Assembly: GCF_036322805.1 (NCBI RefSeq) | Contig: NZ_AP027272.1 | Coordinates: 434,001 to 498,000 of the forward strand | Length of the DNA stretch: 64,000 bases | Source: Planctobacterium marinum | GTDB taxonomy: Bacteria; Pseudomonadota; Gammaproteobacteria; Enterobacterales; Alteromonadaceae | Reading direction: 5' to 3' | In this document: piece after piece, positions 1 through 9,005 of the stretch | Layout of the letters: each line of letters starts with the position of its first letter | Position numbering within the stretch: the stretch's first letter is position 1 | The notes under the pieces: model-generated | Seen by the model: only the letters and a program-made list of their open reading frames with translations | The model's database searches: none | Told to the model about the DNA's origin: nothing | Translations under genes and position numbers: made by a program

Positions 1-1
1 G

Positions 2-577
2 GATGGCAAAGTCATTGGCGGGGTAGCTAAAGATAAATCGGATCGTATCTACATCGCTTATCACAAGCCGATTGGTATTACCTGTACCACTGAGCGACAT
101 GTAAAGGGCAATATTATTGATGCGGTGGGCCATAAAGAGCGTATTTTCCCGATTGGGCGCTTAGATAAACCATCGGAAGGACTGATCTTACTCACCAGTG
201 ATGGTGATATTGTTAACAAGGTACTGCGCGCTGAAAATGCTCATGATAAAGAATATATTGTCACGGTTAACCAACCCATTAGTGAGCGCTTCCTTACCAA
301 AATGTCAAAGGGGGTGCCGATCCTGGGTACGGTGACCAAACCTTGTCGAGTCAGTGCTTTAGGCCGCTGTCAGTTTAGTATTATTTTAACTCAGGGGCTG
401 AATCGACAAATCCGGCGCATGTGTGAATTTTTAGGTTATGAAGTGACGAAATTAAAGCGCACCCGCATCATGCATATTCAATTGGGTAAACTGCGGCCAG
501 GGCAATGGCGCAATCTCACAAAGCAAGAGTTGCAGCAGCTCAACGATGCTGTAAAGCACTCGAAAAAAACCGCGTAG
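2..577 (+). CDS. rluF: 23S rRNA pseudouridine synthase RluF (5'-truncated by window edge)
   Basis: Enzyme that isomerises uridine to pseudouridine in 23S rRNA (position 2604 in E. coli). The reading frame is open from base 2, so the N-terminal S4-like domain lies mostly outside the window; the GTG at 125 is internal, not a start. The catalytic motif GRLDKPSEGL, with the catalytic Asp, is encoded at about 161-190. The later block GLNRQIRRMCEFLGYEV and the stretch KLKRTRIM are characteristic of the RluB/E/F group and closest to RluF. It ends in a short basic tail, shorter than the long Lys-rich tail of E. coli RluF. It is convergent with the next gene, with 10 bp between stops. Confidence 0.9.
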   Translation, partial: DGKVIGGVAKDKSDRIYIAYHKPIGITCTTERHVKGNIIDAVGHKERIFPIGRLDKPSEGLILLTSDGDIVNKVLRAENAHDKEYIVTVNQPISERFLTKMSKGVPILGTVTKPCRVSALGRCQFSIILTQGLNRQIRRMCEFLGYEVTKLKRTRIMHIQLGKLRPGQWRNLTKQELQQLNDAVKHSKKTA

Positions 578-587
578 CGAGCGGCTC

Positions 588-839
588 TTATTTCATGGTG
601 ACTTTGCCGCCGATCATTTTATAGGCGGGTGTTCCTCGAATGAGTGTTTCTCGCGCAAAAATCTGTTGGCAGCCGGGGCAGGTACATGGGGTTTTAGTGT
701 GGTCTTCTGTAATCCGCTGTTTAAAGCATTTCACAAGTGCACCTTTTCCGCCTTTCCGATATTTGAATAATATCGCTTTACACTGTGCGCAGAAAATTTG
801 CACCGTTCGGGTGGGGCCTTTGGAGTGGGGCTTTGCCAT
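588..839 (-). CDS. small zinc-ribbon-like hypothetical protein
   Basis: An 83-residue basic protein of unknown function. It has a CxxC knuckle (CAQC, residues 17-20), a further Cys at about 38, and a CTCPGC cluster near residues 52-57, a layout typical of a zinc ribbon. The N-terminus is rich in Lys/Arg, so nucleic-acid or ribosome binding is possible, but this is inference. It sits between rluF and a TrmH-type RNA methyltransferase, which fits an RNA-related role without proving one. The opposite-strand frame over the same bases lacks such a motif and was not annotated. Confidence 0.7.
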   Translation of the reverse strand: MAKPHSKGPTRTVQIFCAQCKAILFKYRKGGKGALVKCFKQRITEDHTKTPCTCPGCQQIFARETLIRGTPAYKMIGGKVTMK

Positions 840-903
840 AAACGATAGATACCCTCAATGCTATGGGCTCAAAGCACTTTTCTCTTGCCTTGGTCCGACA
901 GCA

Positions 904-1668
904 CTAGTCATTAGCTAGCGACAGCTGGTAAACGCACATACCCACTGAACTGGCCAGGTTTAATGAGTCGATAGTGCCGCTGCCGGCAATGGTGAAGGCT
1001 TCGGCACTCAGTTCTTTGAGGCTCTGCAACGGTACGCCGCGGGCTTCATTACCGAACAGATAACATTGGTAGTTACCAAATTCGGGGCTATTCACTTTCG
1101 CGCCCTGTAAGTCCAGGATGGCAAACTTATCGAAACGCTGTGGCAGTGATGCCAAGGTAACATCCATTTCTATCGGCAGATGAAAAATAGCGCCCATGCT
1201 GGCGCGAACAACTTTGGAATTAAACGGGTCAACGCTATTAGGGCTAAGCAGCAAACGAAAACCACCAAACCAGACGAGATTGCGCAGTATCGTGCCGAGA
1301 TTACCCGGATCTTGTACTTCGTATAGATAAATACAGCGTTCCTGGCTGGCAGCACTTTGCTGTTGAGCTTGCGCAGAGGGTAAAGGTACACAGGCAAGCA
1401 CACCTTGTGGCGATTTAGTATCGCTTAATTTAGCCATCTGTTTTTCGCTGACGATCTCCAGACGAAAATCAGCGCTGAGCTCACTAGCCCATGCTTGCTT
1501 GGACTCAGTGACATAGAGGGTGATGGGTTGTAGTTCTGCCGAGTTTGCTTTGAGTCGCTTTAATGCTTTGTGAAGTTCCAAGACGAGATGCTCACCTTCC
1601 ACCAGATAATGACCGAATTCAGCGCGATATTTTTTCTGATGCAGTTTTTTCACATCGTCTAGTTTCAT
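904..1668 (-). CDS. TrmH/SpoU-family RNA 2'-O-methyltransferase
   Basis: SAM-dependent RNA ribose methyltransferase with the trefoil-knot SPOUT fold. An N-terminal substrate-binding segment (residues 1-90, including YLVEGEHLVLEL) precedes the catalytic domain. The three SpoU motifs are visible: EVQDPGNLGTILRN (motif 1, with Asn and Arg), the LFGNEARGVP loop (motif 2) and GTIDSLNLASSVGMCVYQL (motif 3, knot and SAM pocket). Length (254 aa) is normal for the family. The exact RNA target cannot be assigned from sequence; 23S rRNA is the usual one. It is transcribed divergently from rlmE, 94 bp away. Confidence 0.88.
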   Translation of the reverse strand: MKLDDVKKLHQKKYRAEFGHYLVEGEHLVLELHKALKRLKANSAELQPITLYVTESKQAWASELSADFRLEIVSEKQMAKLSDTKSPQGVLACVPLPSAQAQQQSAASQERCIYLYEVQDPGNLGTILRNLVWFGGFRLLLSPNSVDPFNSKVVRASMGAIFHLPIEMDVTLASLPQRFDKFAILDLQGAKVNSPEFGNYQCYLFGNEARGVPLQSLKELSAEAFTIAGSGTIDSLNLASSVGMCVYQLSLAND

Positions 1669-1762
1669 TTTTCTGAGCCTGTTATGAGGGAAGGGTTTTG
1701 CAATTCACGTGGGCGAGTTTACAATATTCGCCCTTTATGCGATACCGGAGCAGGCAAACTAA

Positions 1763-2383
1763 ATGGCGCGATCAAAAACCAGTAAAAAGTGGTTGGACGA
1801 ACACGTTAATGATATTTATGTGCAAAAAGCACAAGCCGATGGCTATCGCTCGCGAGCCAGTTACAAGCTGATTGAAATCAATGAAAAAGATGCCCTGTAT
1901 CGTCCCGGTAGTGTGGTGGTAGATCTAGGCTCAGCGCCCGGAGGCTGGTCGCAAATTGTGGCACCTGTAGTGGGCGAATCTGGCCGCGTTGTGGCTTCGG
2001 ATATTTTGCATATGGATTCGATTCGTGGCGTCACCTTTATCCAAGGTGATTTTACCGAAGAAGCGGTTTACGACGCCATCCTTGAGGCGCTAGACGGACA
2101 GCAGGTGGATACTGTGATTTCCGACATGGCTCCTAACTTAAGCGGGGTTAAAAACACCGACCAGTATGCCGCGATGTATTTAGTGGAGCTGGCTTTGGAT
2201 ATGGCCCGTAATGTATTGAAGCCCGGCGGGAGTTTCTGCGCCAAGGTCTTTCAAGGCGTGGGTTACGATGAGTACGCCAAAGAAGTGCGTAGCTCGTTTG
2301 ACAAAGTCATTGTGCGCAAGCCCGCCGCTTCCAGGCCGCGCTCCCGTGAAGTGTATTTAGTGGGTAAGGGCTTTAAAGGCTAG
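1763..2383 (+). CDS. rlmE: 23S rRNA (uridine-2552-2'-O)-methyltransferase RlmE
   Basis: Methylates the 2'-O of U2552 in the 23S A-loop, a late 50S assembly step. At 206 aa it has full family length. The SAM-binding motif is [12 protein letters not shown] (residues 53-64). The K-D-K-E catalytic tetrad is intact: K35, D121 (SDMAPNLSG), K161 (AKVFQG) and E196 (SREVYLVG). In E. coli the gene is followed by ftsH; here it is a single gene convergent with the YlqF GTPase gene, 31 bp away. This fits a neighbourhood of ribosome-maturation genes. Confidence 0.95.
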   Translation: MARSKTSKKWLDEHVNDIYVQKAQADGYRSRASYKLIEINEKDALYRPGSVVVDLGSAPGGWSQIVAPVVGESGRVVASDILHMDSIRGVTFIQGDFTEEAVYDAILEALDGQQVDTVISDMAPNLSGVKNTDQYAAMYLVELALDMARNVLKPGGSFCAKVFQGVGYDEYAKEVRSSFDKVIVRKPAASRPRSREVYLVGKGFKG

Positions 2384-2414
2384 CGTTAGATTTCTTTATT
2401 GGCCTATAAGATGT

Positions 2415-3416
2415 TTAGCGACCTTGCTTCATGCGCTGACTTTGCGCTTCGCGCTTTTCGGTGCGCTTTTCCTTGCGGTCGCGTTTGTCTGGTGTTAACG
2501 AACCCTCTTTAAAACGCTGCTTGCGCTTAGCTTTGGCGGCTGCTTTTTTCTCCGCTGCGGCTATCATGTCGAGTTTTTCCTGAGCTACCATTTCCGGCGT
2601 TTCCAGGCTAATGCGCCCCAGTTTCCCTGATTGCAATTCGGTAAGTAGTATTTCGCAGATCTTGTGTAAATTTACCCGGCCACCTGCCATGATAGCTCCC
2701 CGCTGTTTCGCCGCAGCTTCCAGAAACGCAATTTCGGTTTCTGCAATTTCATCCAATTTATAACGATCTTGTAACAGTGTTGGATAGGCCTTGATCAGAT
2801 AGTCGGCGGCAAAAAAGCCGACATCATCATATTCCATTGCGGTATTTTTCACGGCTCCTGAGGCGGCAAGGCGATAGATTGAGTTGGGGTTTTCCACTTT
2901 CGGCCATAATACGCCGGGAGTATCAAAGAGCACGATACCACTGCCCAGGTTGATGCGTTGCTGGCTTTTGGTGACCGCAGGCTCGTTGCCTGTTTTTGCA
3001 ATAATACGGTCCGCCAGGATATTAATCAGGGTAGACTTACCCACGTTAGGAATACCGGTGATCATGGCATTGATGGATTTCACCGAGGCATCTTTTGCCG
3101 CACAGTGCTTGCGAATAAGCCCCAAAATCTGTTTGCTTTCGGCGGGTTTCTCGTTGGATGTGGTTATAGTGAAAACGCCGCGCTGACTTTCCAACTCGTC
3201 TTGCCATTGTCGGGTGATGTCCGGATCGGCCAGATCAAACTTATTGAGTATTTTCAGGCAGGGCTTATCACCACGGATTTTGGCGATCTCAGGGTTTTCA
3301 CTGGAGTAGGGTATACGCGCGTCCAATACCTCGATCAGGATATCCACCTGACTCAAAGATTCTTTAATCTCTTTCAGGGCTTTGTGCATATGCCCCGGAA
3401 ACCACTGTAACGCCAC
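2415..3416 (-). CDS. ylqF: ribosome biogenesis GTPase YlqF/RbgA family
   Basis: Circularly permuted GTPase that assists late 50S subunit assembly. The permuted motif order is clear: G4 NKFD (58-61) first, then the P-loop GIPNVGKST (121-129), then G3 DTPG (165-168). The N-terminal WFPGHMHKALKEI is the family signature. After about residue 290 there is a strongly basic Lys/Arg-rich tail, probably for rRNA contact. It uses a GTG start. The 14-bp inverted repeat at 3453-3509 lies just upstream. Confidence 0.92.
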   Translation of the reverse strand: MALQWFPGHMHKALKEIKESLSQVDILIEVLDARIPYSSENPEIAKIRGDKPCLKILNKFDLADPDITRQWQDELESQRGVFTITTSNEKPAESKQILGLIRKHCAAKDASVKSINAMITGIPNVGKSTLINILADRIIAKTGNEPAVTKSQQRINLGSGIVLFDTPGVLWPKVENPNSIYRLAASGAVKNTAMEYDDVGFFAADYLIKAYPTLLQDRYKLDEIAETEIAFLEAAAKQRGAIMAGGRVNLHKICEILLTELQSGKLGRISLETPEMVAQEKLDMIAAAEKKAAAKAKRKQRFKEGSLTPDKRDRKEKRTEKREAQSQRMKQGR

Positions 3417-3452
3417 TTTTGCTTCCCGCTAACTCTTACTTGTCATCATTCT

Positions 3453-3509
3453 ACTGTATTGTTGTGGTCATGGCACATCTGGTTAAATGAATAATCACAA
3501 CAATACAGT
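3453..3509. repeat. long inverted repeat, 14-bp perfect arms
   Basis: The arms ACTGTATTGTTGTG (3453-3466) and CACAACAATACAGT (3496-3509) are perfect inverted copies separated by 29 bp, followed by TTTTT on the plus strand. The repeat lies between two minus-strand genes (ylqF and the amidohydrolase). The poly-T lies on the wrong side for a minus-strand terminator. It could be an operator, a small element end or a remnant. Confidence 0.6.
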
Positions 3510-3557
3510 TTTTGGCCTATAACATTTCAAAAGGTCAGCCATTCAAAAGTAAAGATA

Positions 3558-5255
3558 TTACACGTCGATTGCTCCGCGACCCGTCAAAAATTGACTGGCA
3601 TTGCCGTAAAAAACGCCTTGGTAGTCCTTTTCATCGAGCAAATTTTCAGTAATAGCTTTTCTGAAGTTGGTAATTGTACTGCATAAGTAGGCGTTTGCTC
3701 CCTTATCTTTGGAAATCATGAACCAGTCTGAGCCATAGGTAATGCGTTGGAATAACTTATTGCTATCCATGCCTTGATAATTCTTGAGAAATTGTAGATC
3801 GCTTTTTAACTTGGTGTAATTGGCATATTCGTGATAACCAAAGTCGGCATAAACATTATCGTACTTCAGCATCAAATCCAGAAATCCGGTTCGCCAGCTA
3901 TCACTAATTCGATCTGCTGTATCTCCCATATGCCCGAAGTTCACCCGTAAATCAGGACGCTCTTTGAGCACTTCACCCCAGTATTTAGAATCTGCTAAGG
4001 CTTCTGCGCCGGACTCTGCTCCCTTTGAATAAGTTGTGTGCGATGTGACATAGCCTTTTCGATTTTGCACAATATCTAGCAGCTTATTGATACCTTTTTG
4101 CAGTTGTAGTTCCGTTATTCCCTTACCTTGGAACTTAAAATCGTGCAGCTTTGAACGCAGCTTTCCTGTCACTGAATAGCCAATACTAGGGTAAAGCTTG
4201 ACCCCTTTGTAAACTCCTCGAGCAAGCGCACCATCCACTTGTGCACAATAATCATCATCGTAAAAAGCTTTGTAAGGATTGACACCCAATACGGGTATAG
4301 CGAAGCCGTTAGTATGCTCCCAAAGCTTTTCATTCACGGCAATTTGATCTTTTATCGGTGATATTGCCTGATTATGAGGAAAGGAGAGCTTTCCAATGTC
4401 CGAAAGGAAAAAGTCGAAATCACAGCCTATATTCATCACATGCCTAACGCCAGCTCCGTTGTATAAAGGTTCGCGGCTGTATCTGTCGTAATAGTCCTGG
4501 ATATTAGTACTGCGTCTGACCAAAGCTCGACCTGCAAAAGCAAAAATACGACTAAAAAATCCGGGGTCATCCGGGCAACGGGAGTAGCTTCGAAAACGAC
4601 TTTTTAGCCCTTTTTGCTGTTCATAAATACTATTTCCCACGATAGCATTTAAGATGGTATCTTCAGTAAATTCAATCTCTGGATTTTGTTGAAAACGCAA
4701 TTTGTTAGATTTTTCAAAGCCACCTTGTAACTCTCTTGCGGAAGCGTTTAACAGGGCATTGAAACTCATTCCGGGGGCTTCACGGTTTGTCGTTAACGAT
4801 TTTTGGTGATCCTCTTCACTAACGACATCAAAGAATTCTTTCGATACCTTGCCATATTCGGCACCAGGAGAGCAAGCTACGGAAGAGTTGAGCCATTTTA
4901 ATTCCTCGCTGGCCTGGATTTGTTCCTTTTTGTTAAGTAGTACGCCCAATATACCTGAAGCTACCCTTGTAAGAAGAACTCGAGTAAACGGGAATGAATT
5001 ACCCAAGTAATCATTTAAAACAGGACCCATTATATATTGCACGGTTAATAAATCGGTTGCATTAAAAAAATGGGCATGCATGTCCCAAACAGGGGTTAAT
5101 TTTAAAGCGTCTGAATTTGGAGCATTAAAGTGAGCAAATTGATAATTTTTACAATCTGATTCTCTTTGTGAGCTAGTACAACCAGAAAGGGCGGCGCTTG
5201 CCATTAAAGAGGCCAACATTTTTAATGCAATGCGACGGTTAAATTCAGTGTTCAT
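3558..5255 (-). CDS. lipoprotein metal-dependent amidohydrolase
   Basis: A 565-residue predicted exported hydrolase. The N-terminus MNTEFNRRIALKML runs into a hydrophobic stretch with lipobox LSGC (Cys26), so a membrane-anchored lipoprotein is likely; the RR pair hints at Tat but is not a full Tat motif. Mature-protein motifs fit the amidohydrolase-2 TIM barrel: DMHAHF (H60, H62), then HTTY, NFGHMGD and YGSDWF, giving the usual HxH-H-H-D metal ligands. It is longer than ordinary amidohydrolases because of a roughly 200-residue insert after the first HxH. The substrate is unknown. It is the last gene of an AT-rich minus-strand cluster. Confidence 0.75.
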   Translation of the reverse strand: MNTEFNRRIALKMLASLMASAALSGCTSSQRESDCKNYQFAHFNAPNSDALKLTPVWDMHAHFFNATDLLTVQYIMGPVLNDYLGNSFPFTRVLLTRVASGILGVLLNKKEQIQASEELKWLNSSVACSPGAEYGKVSKEFFDVVSEEDHQKSLTTNREAPGMSFNALLNASARELQGGFEKSNKLRFQQNPEIEFTEDTILNAIVGNSIYEQQKGLKSRFRSYSRCPDDPGFFSRIFAFAGRALVRRSTNIQDYYDRYSREPLYNGAGVRHVMNIGCDFDFFLSDIGKLSFPHNQAISPIKDQIAVNEKLWEHTNGFAIPVLGVNPYKAFYDDDYCAQVDGALARGVYKGVKLYPSIGYSVTGKLRSKLHDFKFQGKGITELQLQKGINKLLDIVQNRKGYVTSHTTYSKGAESGAEALADSKYWGEVLKERPDLRVNFGHMGDTADRISDSWRTGFLDLMLKYDNVYADFGYHEYANYTKLKSDLQFLKNYQGMDSNKLFQRITYGSDWFMISKDKGANAYLCSTITNFRKAITENLLDEKDYQGVFYGNASQFLTGRGAIDV

Positions 5256-5505
5256 AACAGTATTTGTCTTTTCAAGGGATAGATAAATACAAGCTTAGTT
5301 GTGAGTTTTATTTTTACCAATTTGTTTGATTTTTATTTTTATTTAGAGCTTTTAATCTGAATTTTAATTGTTTTATTTGATGTGAATTTTGCTATTAAAG
5401 GGTAAGTTATTATCAATGGATATTTATAATAAAAAATAAACGGGCACAGTGTGAGGTTAAGCACCGTGCCATGTAAATACTGAAAGTTGTCAGGTAACTT
5501 TTAAA

Positions 5506-6261
5506 TTAGACGACAGAGTTTTCATCAAGTATACGATTGGTGATCCACCCGACAACCTTTCCACCTCGCAATCCATTGTCGGTCACAAAAACATCCTGTC
5601 TGCTTTCTTCACTTTCCATGACTGATTTAACTTTGCTTAAAGTATCATTTGGCTTAACAGTGCCGAAGTTGCTGATAATATCTTCAATATCTTTTTTATC
5701 GACAATCAAATTTTTAAGCGTGAGTTGTTCCAGCTCATCTTTGTGTTTACCTGCCAGTGCCTGACTAGCAAGGTAGTCGTTTAAAATACTGCGATGAATA
5801 ACATATTTGGCACTTCCATCAGTATTGATTACAGGTATGCGTTGGCCTTTATTGTTTTGTTTGTTCTCCTCAATACTTTTCACTATCACGACTTTGCCAT
5901 TTTCCTGCTTTGTGAATTGTATTTCAGAACTTCTGATCATTACTTCCTCTGCGAGGATCGAAGCTAACTTTTGATTTACTCCCAGCAATTCTTTGGTGCT
6001 GCGTGTAGCAGCTTCGAAGTTATCCTTGGAAAAGTAAAATGCCAGGACCGTGCCTACCCACGTGCCCAATAATGGCAATACTGCGATCAAAACTTGTTGT
6101 GCTGTTTCACTTTTGTTTTCACCTGCAGTCATAATCATTACAGAGCTGAGTATTAGTGTTCCCAAAATAGACAAGCCAACAACGATTAAGGCAATCCAGG
6201 TTCTGGTACTACGCCATTCACTATTGCTGCCACCGGTGTTTTTTTGACCTGTCGAAGGCAT
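5506..6261 (-). CDS. membrane-anchored CBS-domain protein
   Basis: A 251-residue inner-membrane protein of unknown function. Two transmembrane helices (about residues 21-46 and 54-75) are followed by a cytoplasmic part. Residues about 105-175 (RIPVINTDGSAKYVIHRS) and 185-251 (DVFVTDNGLRGGKVVGWIT) look like two CBS motifs, i.e. a Bateman module that usually senses adenine nucleotides. It lies 67 bp downstream of the 95-aa gene in the same direction. The next gene, the amidohydrolase, is 250 bp further on, across an AT-rich gap. Role unknown; a ligand-gated membrane regulator is one inference. Confidence 0.7.
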   Translation of the reverse strand: MPSTGQKNTGGSNSEWRSTRTWIALIVVGLSILGTLILSSVMIMTAGENKSETAQQVLIAVLPLLGTWVGTVLAFYFSKDNFEAATRSTKELLGVNQKLASILAEEVMIRSSEIQFTKQENGKVVIVKSIEENKQNNKGQRIPVINTDGSAKYVIHRSILNDYLASQALAGKHKDELEQLTLKNLIVDKKDIEDIISNFGTVKPNDTLSKVKSVMESEESRQDVFVTDNGLRGGKVVGWITNRILDENSVV

Positions 6262-6328
6262 ATGGGTGCTCCATTAACTATTCGTTATAAAATTATAATT
6301 TATTACTCTATTAATAAAAATTAAACGG

Positions 6329-6616
6329 TTAAGGGATTAAATCTGTTATCTTGCGTGCTAGCTGGTATGTGCTGTCGCCAAGATTTATTAAGTTTTGCTT
6401 TAACTGAGCTTGTGTTAAATTTTGGTTCATGGCGGTTTCAAGTTCTGTAAGGATGTCGTTGAGCTGTTCGGTTGTACCGCTATACTCGGTCAATAAAGAC
6501 TCATCAAAACCTTGTAAATATTCTATTTCTTCACCTAGCTTTGATATTAATTCATCACCATGTGTTTCAACGAATTGCATATGCTTTTTACGCATTTTTT
6601 CTGGATTAAAAGGCAT
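6329..6616 (-). CDS. small acidic helical hypothetical protein
   Basis: A 95-residue protein with no signal peptide, rich in Glu, Leu and Gln and predicted almost fully helical. It was not recognised as any family. Its ATG start is preceded by an AGGAGAG ribosome-binding site, and it lies 12 bp after the upstream lipoprotein gene, so the two are probably translated from one mRNA. A cytoplasmic partner or regulator for the neighbouring CBS membrane protein is possible but is only inferred from position. Confidence 0.65.
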   Translation of the reverse strand: MPFNPEKMRKKHMQFVETHGDELISKLGEEIEYLQGFDESLLTEYSGTTEQLNDILTELETAMNQNLTQAQLKQNLINLGDSTYQLARKITDLIP

Positions 6617-6628
6617 GCTATCTCTCTC

Positions 6629-7366
6629 CTAATTCTTATCGATGCTTGATAATTTGGTAGAAAACTCATCGATATATTCTTCAATCTTTTCAACGGAATT
6701 GTTACCGGCTTCAATCTTTCTTCTAAATTCATTCACGGCCCCGGATAACTCAGTCAGGCTAGTGCCTACTTTTTCTCTTAAGCCCTCCTCGAATCCCAGC
6801 TCAGTTAGAATTTCATTCTGAGCTTGATGGATTTCAACCACACTTGATAACAAGCCGGTAATGGTTGAGCTTTTGTGAATAATATTTTGATAGTTACTCT
6901 GGATTGAATTGAGAAGTTCGGCACGTTTTGTCTTAACTGGATTCAGTAGTAAATTTCGGCGCTTGACAATATCTTCATTGATTATTTCGATGAAATACCT
7001 CATTCCTAACATTGCCGCATCTACATCTTCCGCAATTTGTGAGTCCGTTTTATCTTTGACATTAACAAACGCTTCCTGAACAGCAAAAATAACCGACGCA
7101 TCCTGATCTGCAGGGGTATCGAAGCGCTTTTTGTCTTCTCTTACCGCCGCAGCGATGAGTTCTGGAGCATAGGTATGGTCTATGTAAAAGTTTATTTCTT
7201 TTTCTAATGAATCGAAATAAGCGTTAACGAAGGCACTATGAGCCTGACTCATAGATAAAACATCATTGCCAATGGATTGGGAAACAGTTACCGAAGAAGG
7301 AGGTACCTGTGCGCACCCTGCAAGCAGAGAAATGCCCAGAATTACGGCTGTTCGTGTTAGCTTCAT
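6629..7366 (-). CDS. helical lipoprotein of unknown function
   Basis: A 245-residue lipoprotein: signal peptide MKLTRTAVILGISLLAGC with lipobox LAGC (Cys18). The mature part is almost entirely amphipathic helix, including heptad-like stretches in the last 100 residues (SLTELSGAVNEFRRKIEAG and after), suggesting a four-helix bundle or coiled coil in the periplasm. It is the first gene of the accessory cluster that runs down to the amidohydrolase. No known domain was recognised. Confidence 0.7.
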   Translation of the reverse strand: MKLTRTAVILGISLLAGCAQVPPSSVTVSQSIGNDVLSMSQAHSAFVNAYFDSLEKEINFYIDHTYAPELIAAAVREDKKRFDTPADQDASVIFAVQEAFVNVKDKTDSQIAEDVDAAMLGMRYFIEIINEDIVKRRNLLLNPVKTKRAELLNSIQSNYQNIIHKSSTITGLLSSVVEIHQAQNEILTELGFEEGLREKVGTSLTELSGAVNEFRRKIEAGNNSVEKIEEYIDEFSTKLSSIDKN

Positions 7367-7652
7367 GAAACTTCCTTGTTGTGACTCTATATTTAACTTA
7401 GATGATATTTGATATTTGGCAAATAAAAAATATTTATAAAAAGTTTCTTTTGGTTGGAATTTAACTCTGTTTTTTTCTTTTTATGTGTTTATTTATCATA
7501 AAAATCAGTCATTCTTCTTATGAGAAAGTTGCATAATAATGTAGACAGGAAGTCATTCTGATAAAGTAGTAATTTTGACTAACCAAAGAGTAGCTGCTTT
7601 TTAAGCCTTGAATAATTAATATTATTTTATTGAAGCGGTTAAGGTAAAGTCT

Positions 7653-8195
7653 TTAGAACACACCGTTGTCATTCTCGATATTGCCGCCACTCACCAAGGC
7701 ATAGAAGCGCATAAAGCTGTCCAGGGCTTGAATCGAGTCCCAGTGCTCTACAATTCGACCATCTTCCAAACGCCATATATCCACAATGTTCATGCCTTTT
7801 TGATCATTGCCTCTGTGCTCTTCCTTTAAAGTTGCATGGCTATGGAATATCACGTGATCACCATCCACATAGATGTGTTTTACATCGTAGGAATAGCCGG
7901 GATAATCGCTGACAAACTCCTGTAAGAAACCAACAAGCCCGGTAATTTTGTCCGGTAGGTTGCGATTGTGCTGAACATAAGCGCTATCGTTGTAGTTTTT
8001 AAGGATGTAGTCAAAGTTGTGGTTATTCATTAGATTTTGCACAAAATCCGCCACGGTATTAACGTTTTTCCGATCTTCCGCAGACCAGTGAGGTTTTTGT
8101 AGTGCATGCAAGTTTATTATCGGGGCGTCATTGTTTTGTGCTAGCAATGAAGTGCTCATCAACAGCAGCGCGATTGCAAATATAGGTTTTAACAT
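7653..8195 (-). CDS. secreted SnoaL/NTF2-like protein
   Basis: A 180-residue protein with signal peptide MLKPIFAIALLLMSTSLLAQ and a SnoaL-like NTF2 fold (NYNDSAYVQHNRNLPDKITG, DHVIFHSHATL, MNIVDIWRLEDGRIVEHWDS). Such proteins are small cone-shaped barrels acting as enzymes or binding proteins; the substrate is unknown. The ATG at 8195 was chosen over the in-frame TTG at 8207 because GGAGAG lies just upstream and the signal peptide then begins correctly. It is divergent from the HxlR regulator gene, its likely controller. Confidence 0.8.
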   Translation of the reverse strand: MLKPIFAIALLLMSTSLLAQNNDAPIINLHALQKPHWSAEDRKNVNTVADFVQNLMNNHNFDYILKNYNDSAYVQHNRNLPDKITGLVGFLQEFVSDYPGYSYDVKHIYVDGDHVIFHSHATLKEEHRGNDQKGMNIVDIWRLEDGRIVEHWDSIQALDSFMRFYALVSGGNIENDNGVF

Positions 8196-8349
8196 GCGTC
8201 TCTCCAAAGGTATAAATAGTTAGTGCTAGTTACTAATGTATACTATGGTAGAGTATTGCTAATTGGCTTGCAATTAGGCACAAAAACAGACGTAAATTAC
8301 ATTTTGGTAACCTGTGGTCAGTGAAAATCATATTCGGGAGAGAGCGAAA

Positions 8350-8724
8350 GTGGCAGATAAAAATGAACGTCGGGTATTTCACAACAATGAAGATTGCCCG
8401 ATTCGTAATGTCATCGCGCAAATTGGTGATAAATGGTCGATGCTAATTTTATTTGCGCTGGTGGATGGTGAGGATCGTTTCAATTCTTTAAAGTCCCGCA
8501 TCGTAGGTATTTCACAACGTATGCTCACTCAAACATTACGGGATCTTGAGCGCGAAGGCTACGTCAATCGGACAGTGTTCCCCGAGGTACCTGTGAGGGT
8601 GGAATACGAGCTGACAGAGATGGGTAGGGAGATAGTGAAGCCCCTTTATCAGCTGGTTTCCTGGGCAGAGCATCATCACGAAAAGATTAAACAAGCTCGT
8701 GCTGACTATGATTCGATGGCATGA
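8350..8724 (+). CDS. HxlR-family transcriptional regulator
   Basis: Winged-helix MarR/HxlR-type repressor, about 124 aa. The hallmark N-terminal Cys (NNEDCPIRNVIAQIGDKWSML) is present; in studied HxlR proteins this Cys senses electrophiles or thiol stress. The helix-turn-helix follows (FNSLKSRIVGISQRMLTQTLRDLEREGYV), then the wing RVEYELTEMG. The GTG at 8350 is preferred because GGGAG sits about 8 bp upstream; an in-frame GTG at 8314 would add 12 residues. It is divergent from the NTF2-like gene, so control of that gene from the 150-bp spacer is likely (inferred). Confidence 0.88.
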   Translation: MADKNERRVFHNNEDCPIRNVIAQIGDKWSMLILFALVDGEDRFNSLKSRIVGISQRMLTQTLRDLEREGYVNRTVFPEVPVRVEYELTEMGREIVKPLYQLVSWAEHHHEKIKQARADYDSMA

Positions 8725-8793
8725 GTAACCTCACCATTTGCGTTGGCCTCGAACAAGAATAAAAACAATCTTCATATCGAACTGTGCGATACG

Positions 8794-8813
8794 GCACACA
8801 ATCCATTGTGTGC
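8794..8813. promoter_or_regulatory. 20-bp palindrome, candidate operator
   Basis: GCACACAATCCATTGTGTGC has 9-bp perfect arms around a CC centre. It lies in the 281-bp gap between the HxlR gene and the Cys-rich peptide gene, about 190 bp before the latter. There is no T-run and the loop is too short for a normal terminator. A dimeric-repressor site for the downstream operon is a reasonable guess. Confidence 0.4.
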
Positions 8814-9005
8814 TGAAATACATCCCTGCTACCCATTCTACGGTTTCCCATCTCGATAATAGTTGAAAAAAATTACCGCTAGATCTCAATTCTCCATTGT
8901 GCTATTTTCAGGTGGTCAGTCCAGTTGAGGTGTCAAAATTTTTGATATTGAGCCTGTATAGACATACTGATAAATCTATTTTTATAGTGTTTAAAGGAAA
9001 TACAA

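Noticed and set aside
3453-3509. A rho-independent terminator
   Set aside because: A 29-nt loop, AT-rich stem and a T-run only on the plus strand, where no plus-strand gene ends.
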